The notes beneath the pieces are model-generated. The model did not search any database, was not told where the DNA came from, and saw only the letters and a list, made by a program, of their open reading frames with translations. A program made the translations under genes and the position numbers. A stretch of 16,061 nt of DNA from Paraclostridium ghonii (GTDB taxonomy: Bacteria; Bacillota; Clostridia; Peptostreptococcales; Peptostreptococcaceae): positions 1 through 16,061 of the forward strand of contig NZ_JAKEDR010000068.1 of assembly GCF_023653455.1 (NCBI RefSeq). Reading direction: 5' to 3'. Positions 10,199-16,061 of the stretch are shown one piece after another. The first letter of the stretch is position 1. Every line of letters begins with the position of its first letter.

Positions 10199-11080
10199 TT
10201 ACTTGTTCATTTTATCTATTATAGCCTTTAGTTCATTTTCATCAAACACATATTTTGAGTTACAGAATTGACAACCTATTTCAGCTTTTTTATCTTCTTC
10301 TATTATTTCAGCTAATTGATGTTGTCCTATAGATATTAAAACTCCCTCAACTCTTTCTTTAGAGCATTCACATTCAAACCCAATATCACACTTATCTAGA
10401 ATTTGAGGATTTAATCCATCAAGCACTATATTAAGTATATCTTCAGGAGTATTTCCATTTTTCAACATATTTGTTATAGAATCTAGATTAGAAACATTAG
10501 ACTCTAATTTCCCTATAGTTTCTTCATCTGCATCCGGCATTAACTGAACTATAAATCCACCTGCATATTCAACTTCTTCTTCTTTTGTCAATACTCCTAA
10601 TGCTACTACTGACGGAGTTTGTTCTGATACTGCAAAATAATATGTTAAATCTTGGGCTATTTCTCCACTAACCATAGGATATGATCCGTTATAAGGTTCT
10701 CTTAATCCTAAGTCCTTTGTCACTCTTACCGTTCCCTCAGATCCAACAGCAGCTGCAACATTTAACTTACCATTTGGATAATCTTCTACTACAACATTGG
10801 GATTATCAACATATCCTTTTACTATACCTTTTGAATTAGCTGTAGCTAATATACTTCCTATAGGTCCGCCACCTTTTATTATGACAGTTATCTTATCTCC
10901 ATCATTTTTCATCATAAGACCCATCATAGATGTTGCTGTAAGGGTTCTTCCTAAAGCAGCTGTAGCAACTTTAGTTGTTTTATGAAGATCTCTAGCTTTT
11001 TCTACCATATTTTTAGTAGTTGCAACAAAAGCTCTTACCTGCCCATCTCCAGCTGTTGCTCTTATAACATAATCCTTCAT
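10199..11080 (-). CDS. hslO: redox-regulated chaperone Hsp33
   Basis: Hsp33 is a cytosolic holdase activated by oxidation: zinc is released from four cysteines and the linker unfolds. The 293-residue protein has the N-terminal core (DYVIRATAGDGQVRAF, then GRTLTATSMMGLMMK, and GPIGSILATANSKG). The zinc-binding redox switch at the C-terminus is complete: CEC at 237-239 and CQFC at 270-273. The frame extends to a TTG at 11095, but GGAGG (11089-11093) is 8 bases before the ATG at 11080. It lies 34 bases downstream of the methyltransferase gene and probably shares its transcript. Confidence 0.96.
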   Translation of the reverse strand: MKDYVIRATAGDGQVRAFVATTKNMVEKARDLHKTTKVATAALGRTLTATSMMGLMMKNDGDKITVIIKGGGPIGSILATANSKGIVKGYVDNPNVVVEDYPNGKLNVAAAVGSEGTVRVTKDLGLREPYNGSYPMVSGEIAQDLTYYFAVSEQTPSVVALGVLTKEEEVEYAGGFIVQLMPDADEETIGKLESNVSNLDSITNMLKNGNTPEDILNIVLDGLNPQILDKCDIGFECECSKERVEGVLISIGQHQLAEIIEEDKKAEIGCQFCNSKYVFDENELKAIIDKMNK

Positions 11081-11114
11081 AATATTTTCCTCCAATCACG
11101 TTAAACTTTATTGT

Positions 11115-11861
11115 CTATTTTTTACAAACGAAAAATACTCTCTCTGAATTATCACCTGGCTTATTAAATGTAAAGTCTCCATAAACTTTCACATCTTTGA
11201 AACCTGATTCTTGAAGCATTTGTAATATTTCGTCTTCTTTATATGCTCTTTGTTGATGTAGTTCTTCAAACTTATCGTACCTTCCATCTTCACCTTTTAT
11301 AAAAAATGCTAATTCCATTTCTAATAAGTTTTCTTCTTCATAAAAGTAATTTTGCCATAAATAAGATACGTCTTCTCTATTTTCACCATATATATTTGTG
11401 CCTAATATATTAGATAGTTTATAATATGAACTTATATCAAATATGAATATTCCATTTTCTTTTAATAACTCATGAGTTGTGTTAAAAACATTTTGTAAGT
11501 CATCATCATAAGTTATATAATTGAACCCATCACAAGCACATAAAACACAATCTAAGCCTGTTATTTCAAAATCTAATTCTGCTATGTCTTGTTGTAGTAA
11601 AACAAGCTCAATACCTTGTTTTTCTGCTTTTTCTCTTGCTACACCTAGCATCTCTGCTGATATATCAATTCCTGCTATATCATACTCTTTCTTTGCTAAA
11701 GGAATAGTTATATTACCAGTGCCACATGCTAGTTCTAGTATATTTTTAACTTTTATGTTTTCGTTGTCTATTATATCTTCTATATATTTTACCCATTTGT
11801 CATAATCAACATCATTCATAAGTTCATCATATACAAATGCAAAATCTCTATACTGATCCAT
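11115..11861 (-). CDS. class I SAM-dependent methyltransferase
   Basis: The 248-residue protein has a Rossmann-type methyltransferase fold. Motif I is ILELACGTGN (41-50) for S-adenosylmethionine, AGIDISAEML (63-72) supplies the acidic D66 for the ribose, and LLQQDIAELDF and DCVLCACDGFNYI follow. The N-terminal YRDFAFVYDELM is common in small-molecule or RNA methyltransferases of Firmicutes; the substrate cannot be told. Its ATG lies inside the end of the spore-protein gene (14-bp overlap in another frame). Upstream there is only a distant AAGGA, so its translation is probably coupled to that gene. hslO follows closely. Confidence 0.85.
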   Translation of the reverse strand: MDQYRDFAFVYDELMNDVDYDKWVKYIEDIIDNENIKVKNILELACGTGNITIPLAKKEYDIAGIDISAEMLGVAREKAEKQGIELVLLQQDIAELDFEITGLDCVLCACDGFNYITYDDDLQNVFNTTHELLKENGIFIFDISSYYKLSNILGTNIYGENREDVSYLWQNYFYEEENLLEMELAFFIKGEDGRYDKFEELHQQRAYKEDEILQMLQESGFKDVKVYGDFTFNKPGDNSERVFFVCKK

Positions 11862-12102
11862 CTTCTTTATTTTCTTCCTTTTCTATTTTTTTCTTCTTCT
11901 TTTTACGAGATGTTAGCATACCGCCTATGCGTCCAGCTTCTTTAGCTGTTAACCCGCCCCATCCAAGCTCAGAAACTTTATCCATTAGACCAAGTTCTGC
12001 TGCTATCTCATATTTCATTATATCATCATTTGTCAATATTTTCTTTTTCTTAGTAACACGTTTCTCTCTAGGTTTATTTATATCAATTTCTTTATAATTC
12101 AT
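11848..12102 (-). CDS. small acid-soluble spore protein, alpha/beta type, with charged tail
   Basis: SASPs coat spore DNA and protect it from UV damage and heat; they are made late in the forespore and cut by the GPR protease at germination. The 84-residue product has the two family blocks: MKYEIAAELGL (29-39), holding the GPR-type E-I-A site, and GWGGLTAKEAGRIGG (47-61). It differs from textbook SASPs in its lysine-rich N-terminal part and a 28-residue charged tail with six consecutive lysines followed by acidic residues. AAGGAG lies 8 bases before the ATG at 12102; an upstream in-frame GTG overlaps this site and is rejected. It heads an apparent operon with the methyltransferase and hslO. 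It shows that the host forms spores. Confidence 0.85.
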   Translation of the reverse strand: MNYKEIDINKPREKRVTKKKKILTNDDIMKYEIAAELGLMDKVSELGWGGLTAKEAGRIGGMLTSRKKKKKKIEKEENKEDGSV

Positions 12103-12104
12103 AA

Positions 12105-12170
12105 AAATCACTCCTTCATTTTATATTTTTGTCATATAAGTAAAATTTATACAAAATTAAGGAGTGATTT
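12105..12170 (-). promoter_or_regulatory. inverted repeat that can sequester the spore-protein Shine-Dalgarno
   Basis: AAATCACTCCTT (12105-12116 on the plus strand) is exactly mirrored at 12159-12170. In minus-strand RNA the downstream arm contains the AAGGAG of the spore-protein gene and the upstream arm is its perfect 12-bp complement, with a 42-nt loop. T residues after the downstream arm mean it could also work as a terminator for the amidohydrolase gene. A weak sporulation-type promoter (TGTATAA, then CAAAAATA) lies between the arms. Confidence 0.65.
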
Positions 12171-12174
12171 AATA

Positions 12175-13293
12175 TTATATTAATGATTTTTTATGCTTTA
12201 ATAGTTTTATATATATATCTAGTGCATTTCCTAATATGCTTTCATCAAAATTAAAATTTAAACTATGAAGCCCATTTACAAATCCTTTATCTTCATTTCT
12301 TGCTCCTAGCATAAAAAATAATCCTGGTACAACTTGTTGATAGTAAGAAAAGTCCTCAGATATCATTATTGGCTCTAACTTAATAAGATTATCTGTACCT
12401 ATTGCCTGTTCAAACTCTTCAAATAAATCTTCATTATTATTAACAGCTGGATAATCGTCTCTTATTTCTACTTCTATCTTGCAGTTGTAAGCCACTTCAT
12501 ATCCTTTTGATAGTTCTCTAATTCTTCCTTTGATAGTTTCATATACTTCTGGTTTAAAAGCCCTTATAGTTCCTTCTATCCTAATATTTTCAGCTATTAT
12601 ATTTCTTCTAGTACCACCATGCATCTTCCCTATAGTAAGTACTCCATTATCTAACGGACTTATGTCTCTAGATACTATTGTTTGTAAACTGCTAATAAAA
12701 CTAGAGGCTAAAACTATTCCATCTATTCCGTTTTGAGGCATAGCTCCATGCCCACTTTTAGCAATTATATCTATATCTAACTCTCCAACTTGAGCTAGGA
12801 AATAATTCGGTCTAGTTCCAACATACCCTTCTGGAATTTCTGGGTATATGTGAAGCCCATATATTTCATCTATATTATATTTTTGTACTATACCTGCATT
12901 AATTAATGGCTTAGCCCCTCCTGGTCCTTCTTCTGCTGGTTGGAATATAAATACTATATTATCCATTAAGCTTTCTCTGTGTTCATTTAAATATGTAACT
13001 AATCCAAGTAATATACTCATATGCCCATCATGTCCACATAAATGCATAGCTTTATCTCCTAATGTAAGAGCATCCATATCAGATCTAAAAGCTATAGTCT
13101 TTTTAGGATTTTTACCTTTTATAATCCCAACTACAGCAGTATCTAACATTTCTTCATATTCTACACCTATATTATTTAAATAATCTTTTATATATTTGCT
13201 AGTTTTAAACTCTTGATTTCCTATTTCAGCTAATACATGTAATTCTTTTCTATTATTTTTCATGCATTCTTTTATTTTACATATAGTTTCCAT
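12175..13293 (-). CDS. M20D-family metallo-amidohydrolase
   Basis: Members hydrolyse N-acyl amino acids, indole-3-acetyl or hippuryl conjugates, or N-acetyl-diaminopimelate using a di-metal site. The 372-residue protein has RSDMDAL (70-76), HLCGHDGH with ligands C86 and H88 (84-91), PAEEGPGGA with the base/ligand pair E121-E122, GLHIYPE with H148, the lid-domain KSGHGAMPQNG, and ISEDFSYY near the C-terminus. The stretch between RSDMDAL and the CGHD block is only about ten residues, shorter than in typical relatives. AAAGGAG lies about 6 bases before the ATG. It is a single gene upstream of the spore-protein operon; the exact substrate is unknown. Confidence 0.88.
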   Translation of the reverse strand: METICKIKECMKNNRKELHVLAEIGNQEFKTSKYIKDYLNNIGVEYEEMLDTAVVGIIKGKNPKKTIAFRSDMDALTLGDKAMHLCGHDGHMSILLGLVTYLNEHRESLMDNIVFIFQPAEEGPGGAKPLINAGIVQKYNIDEIYGLHIYPEIPEGYVGTRPNYFLAQVGELDIDIIAKSGHGAMPQNGIDGIVLASSFISSLQTIVSRDISPLDNGVLTIGKMHGGTRRNIIAENIRIEGTIRAFKPEVYETIKGRIRELSKGYEVAYNCKIEVEIRDDYPAVNNNEDLFEEFEQAIGTDNLIKLEPIMISEDFSYYQQVVPGLFFMLGARNEDKGFVNGLHSLNFNFDESILGNALDIYIKLLKHKKSLI

Positions 13294-13328
13294 ACAAATC
13301 TCCTTTTATCATCAATTTATATGTTTTT

Positions 13329-13357
13329 ATTATACCCAATATATATACTATTTGTAT
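13329..13357 (-). promoter_or_regulatory. candidate promoter of the amidohydrolase gene
   Basis: A perfect TATAAT (13329-13334) lies 36-41 bases before the ATG, with ATACAA (13352-13357) 17 bases upstream as a poor -35. Confidence 0.35.
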
Positions 13358-13384
13358 TGCTATTAGTGCTTAAGTTTTTCAAAA

Positions 13385-14076
13385 TTGTTGTTATTAGTGC
13401 TTTTTTACATAATAAAAAAATATAATTATAGCAAGAAAGTCATTGGTATGACTGTAATGCACACGATAAGAGATAGTATTAGGTCAGGTGATTTATTTGT
13501 TAGAGAGAGTAAACAATATAATAGTTTTGATAAATATCTTATCTCATCCATAGAGTATGTAAGTGATACAGAGTCGGTAGAATTTCTTAAATAATTTAAA
13601 AAATCTATTGAAATTCCAAGATAATTTTAACTCAAAAGAGATATAGAACAAGATAATAAGAGTAAATTTAGCGATAAAATATATATTTACTTTCCTAATA
13701 TATCAATACCTGAAATCTTGTATGAAGTTAATGAATGGACCAATTTTTTAGAAGATTTCAGAGATTTCCATAATGATAAATTAGAGAAACAAAAGGTCTT
13801 AGTAGCATCATTACTTGCAGATGGATATAATTTAGGATTTGCTAAAATGTCTATTTCTAGTTGAATAGATGAATTTGCTTTAAGAAGAGCTAGTGAATTT
13901 TACTTAAATTATGATAATCTTTCAAAAGATCAACAGACATTGGTAAATTATCACCACTCTTTAGATATAGTAAAAAAATGAAGTAGCGGTCAAACTTCAT
14001 CATCTGATGGAATGAGAGTTCCTATAAACTCAAAGACAATATATGCAGATTATAATGATCATTATGGAAATAGAGG
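13385..14076 (+). pseudogene. Tn3-family transposase, internal fragment
   Basis: A single reading frame gives Tn3-type sequence: TIRDSIRSGDLFVRESKQYNS at the left, then IPEILYEVNEWTNFLEDF, VASLLADGYNLGFAKMS and SSSDGMRVPINSK (the family SSDG block), ending in YNDHYGNRGG. The frame is broken by TAA at 13592, 13622 and 13628 and by TGA at 13862 and 13979, but there is no frameshift over about 690 bases. The N-terminal DNA-binding region is absent, and so is the catalytic region beyond the SSDG block. The left border is uncertain; convincing similarity begins near 13440. Confidence 0.8.
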
Positions 14077-14849
14077 TGGATGTATAAAACAGGTGGAAAT
14101 AATAATTCTATCATTTTATACGACTGCCAACAAACTAGATCTAGTTCTTGTCCAAAAGCATTCTTAGGAAATTATTCAGAATATATTCAAACTGATGGAT
14201 ATTCAGGATATAACAAGGTTGAGAATGTAAAGAGGATTTATTGCTTAGCTCATATAAGAAGAAAATACTACGATATAGTGTAAAATCTAAATAAGGAATC
14301 ACTTAAAAATTCAAGAGCAATAATAGGGTTTAATTATTGTGAAAAAATATATTCAATTGAAAAAGAACTAAGAAAATTACACGGTGAAAAGATAATTTCT
14401 TTGAAATAAGATATAAAGAAATACTAAAGCAAACAGTTCCTCTACTTGATGCATTTAAGAAGTATGTAAAAGTGGAGATAGAAAATGCATTACCTAAAAG
14501 TCCGTTAGGCAAAGCATTAGAATATACTCAAAAACTTTTACCTAAAATGAATACTATTTTGAAAGATAGTTCTTTAGAAGTTGACAATAATGCAGCAGAA
14601 AGGGCTATTAAATCATTTGTCATTGGAAGAAAAAATTGGATATTTTCCAATAATGGAAAGTGTGCTAAATCTAGTACAACTATTTATAGTATTATTGAAA
14701 CTGCTAAAAGTCATGAACTTTCAGTAGAAAAATACTTAGTTTATTTAATGGATTTTCTATAAAAATAATATGCTTCAGAAGAAGTGCTTATAGAGTTTAT
14801 GCCTTGGTCTACGTCTTTGCCACAAGATCTAAAAGTAAAATCAAAGTAG
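14077..14849 (+). pseudogene. IS66-family transposase, 3' half
   Basis: Reading begins directly at the Tn3 junction with WMYKTGG, then ILYDCQQTRSSSCPKAFLGN, YIQTDGYSGYNKV and CLAHIRRKYYD, the typical IS66 core. A TAA at 14281 interrupts the frame, and a frameshift near 14400 moves it to the next piece. That piece carries LPKSPLGKALEYTQKLLPKM, the highly conserved DNNAAERAIKSFVIGRKNW and SIIETAKSHEL. Two more stops (14760, 14766) precede the normal C-terminal end MPWSTSLPQDLK, closing at TAG 14847-14849. The N-terminal half, the accessory genes and the left terminus are missing. Confidence 0.88.
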
Positions 14850-14960
14850 TTTTACTCAGTTTTAGCCAATAGCAAAAGAAATCTAATTTGTAAGCTATTG
14901 ACTTTATTATATCAAATTTAAATTATTTACTTTAGGCGTCAATTATTTTACGAATACACT
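14850..14960 (+). other. non-coding right end of the IS66 relic
   Basis: No gene is visible. Two small inverted repeats occur: AGTAAAA/TTTTACT flanking the transposase stop (14834-14856) and CAATAGC/GCTATTG (14867-14900). The sequence GGCGTCAATT...CACTTA (about 14936-14960) resembles the kind of terminal repeat seen in IS66 elements. The exact end is not certain because the left copy is missing. Confidence 0.35.
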
Positions 14961-15133
14961 TAGAGAAAGTTTATAAAGAAGTTAAAAATAAACAATGGTT
15001 TGATGAATACGAATTTAAAACAGTTAGTCCTTTAGAAACTGCTCATATTAATTTTTTAGGTAGATACATACTAGAATATGCAGAAATTTCAACTTAAGAT
15101 GGATTAAGATATTTAGAAGTCAAGGTTCATTAG
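14961..15133 (+). pseudogene. Tn3-family transposase, C-terminal fragment
   Basis: The frame reads EKVYKEVKNKQWFDE, then VSPLETAHINFLGRY, which matches the SPL-xx-HIN-xx-G-x-Y block that ends Tn3 transposases. After an in-frame TAA (15095) it continues DGLRYLEVK to TAG 15131-15133, near the expected protein end. It belongs with the internal Tn3 fragment to the left, split by the IS66 piece. Confidence 0.7.
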
Positions 15134-15191
15134 TAATAAACACTTGAACTGTTGATTTTACTAGATTTGAATATGATAAGAAAAAATGTAA

Positions 15192-15794
15192 TTACATAAT
15201 TATAAGCCAAAATAAGTTTATCATAATATGCATACTAATTGACACTTCTAATTTTTTAGTTTTATAGTATGATATTGAAAAAATTAAACCTGATAAAATA
15301 TACATTGGGGCAAGCAAAATATTTGAAAAATGTAGTAATCCAAATATAACCGAAGACACAACTATCCCTATGTAAGGTTTGTTTTTGAATAATTTACCTA
15401 TAATCACACCCCTAAAAATAATTTCTTCTATAATAGGAGCCACTAAGCAACCTGCAATTAATTGTGTTAATAATGACTCTTTATTTATGAACTGTTCATT
15501 TAAACTCTCTTCAATCCCAGAATTAATAATTAAATAGGAAAATATGAAATCTAACAAAACTAGTAAGCAAACGCCAAGTAATATTACTAATAAGTTTTTT
15601 TTTGTCAAAAAAGATAAGCTAAACTCGCATATATTGAATATTTGAGCAATATAAATACTTAATAAAGTAAATAAAAATAATACTATAATTTCAAATAAAG
15701 AATTATTAATATTATAAAAATTAGAAATCATAGAAGCAATTAAAATTATTACGATTAATAATAAAACAGTATTCTTTTTCATGTTTTTTTCCAT
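15192..15794 (-). CDS. CPBP-family intramembrane metalloprotease
   Basis: The 200-residue, very hydrophobic protein has about six membrane segments. It carries the three catalytic motifs of the CPBP (CAAX protease / bacteriocin-processing) family: EE-xxx-R at E123-E124-R128, F-xxx-H at F151-H155, and H189-xxx-N193. Such proteins act in the membrane in peptide maturation or in self-immunity to bacteriocins; no partner gene is visible here. AAGGAG lies 6 bases before the ATG at 15794; a second Met at codon 5 is too far from it. ATGTAATTACAT followed by a T-run overlaps the stop and may be a weak terminator. It lies alone beside the transposon relic, so acquisition by transfer is possible but not shown. 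Confidence 0.88.
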   Translation of the reverse strand: MEKNMKKNTVLLLIVIILIASMISNFYNINNSLFEIIVLFLFTLLSIYIAQIFNICEFSLSFLTKKNLLVILLGVCLLVLLDFIFSYLIINSGIEESLNEQFINKESLLTQLIAGCLVAPIIEEIIFRGVIIGKLFKNKPYIGIVVSSVIFGLLHFSNILLAPMYILSGLIFSISYYKTKKLEVSISMHIMINLFWLIIM

Positions 15795-16061
15795 AAAATA
15801 CTCCTTCCAAAATTAATTTACACAAAATATATAAATACTAATTTTATATCTGATTTACAAATTTAGTAAGTAAAGGTGAATTTTTTTAATATCTATACTT
15901 AATCATAAAATTTATACACTTAATTTCTCCTTCTTTAATTAATACTTACTTCCTAAGATGAAAAATTTACAAACTCAACTTACAATAACCTTTATAAAAT
16001 AAATAATATTATACAGAATTAAATTTGTAAACGTACAAATTTCGACGCTTAATTTATAAAG
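15795..16061. other. AT-rich intergenic region with a TACAAATTT palindrome
   Basis: No coding frame is convincing. AAATTTGTA (16021-16029) and TACAAATTT (16034-16042) form a perfect 9-bp inverted repeat with a 4-base spacer, and a further TTACAAATTT occurs near 15855. These could be operator half-sites for the protease gene or for a gene beyond the window. TTGTAA followed after about 17 bases by TATTTA is a possible but weak promoter for the protease gene. Confidence 0.4.

Larger units (their letters stand above)
13385..15133 (+). mobile_element. nested transposon relic: Tn3-family transposase interrupted by a partial IS66 element
   Basis: All pieces read on the plus strand, opposite to their neighbours. 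Order: internal Tn3 transposase (to about 14076), 3' half of an IS66 transposase (14077-14849) with its non-coding end, then the Tn3 transposase C-terminus (about 14961-15133). The two Tn3 pieces are collinear but several hundred bases of tnpA between them are missing, as is the 5' half of IS66. No terminal inverted repeats of Tn3 type are recognisable at either edge. None of it can make an active transposase. Confidence 0.75.

Noticed and set aside
13357..13402. 15-base near-perfect direct repeat (TATTAGTGCTT core) as a target-site duplication
   Set aside because: Both copies are on the same side of the transposon relic, 31 bases apart, so they do not flank it; probably AT-rich chance or slippage.
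13862..13981. TGA read as Trp (recoding) in the Tn3 fragment
   Set aside because: Three TAA stops interrupt the same frame and essential parts of the protein are missing, so plain decay explains it. Intact genes in the window end in normal stops and show no in-frame TGA.

Overview
The window is AT-rich, low-GC Firmicute DNA. The gene set (CggR-led glycolytic operon, sigma-54 gene next to it, Hsp33, an alpha/beta spore protein) and the strong AAGGAG-type ribosome binding sites point to a spore-forming clostridium. The layout and protein style resemble Peptostreptococcaceae (Clostridioides / Paraclostridium / Romboutsia type), but the genus is an inference. Nearly all intact genes lie on the minus strand, so the window is best read from right to left.

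Region A (about 7.6-10.2 kb down to 1.3 kb) is the central glycolytic locus: rpoN (sigma-54), then cggR, gap, pgk, tpi, gpmI and eno. Together they turn glyceraldehyde-3-phosphate into phosphoenolpyruvate. A sigma-A promoter and a CggR-type operator sit just before cggR, so the operon should be induced by fructose-1,6-bisphosphate. RNA structures sit at three joints: a small hairpin between cggR and gap, an intrinsic terminator between gap and pgk, and a 12-bp stem between pgk and tpi. These probably set the relative expression of the enzymes. A bidirectional-looking terminator closes eno.

Region B (10.2-13.3 kb) holds hslO (redox chaperone Hsp33), a class I SAM methyltransferase, a small acid-soluble spore protein gene that overlaps it by 14 bp, and an M20D amidohydrolase. 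The spore-protein Shine-Dalgarno sequence lies in one arm of a 12-bp inverted repeat, so transcripts reading in from the amidohydrolase gene could be translationally silent.

Region C (13.4-15.1 kb, plus strand) is a transposon graveyard. An internal piece of a Tn3-family transposase, carrying only nonsense mutations, is fused to the 3' half of an IS66-family transposase. That is followed by the C-terminal end of a Tn3 transposase. This fits an IS66 insertion in a Tn3 element followed by an internal deletion. A CPBP-family membrane protease gene (minus strand) lies beyond it.

Region D (0-1.3 kb) contains the 5' part of a CdaR-type sugar-diacid regulator, cut by the window edge. In front of it is the least explained object here: an array of five hairpin-forming elements repeating every 85 bp between the eno terminator and the regulator.
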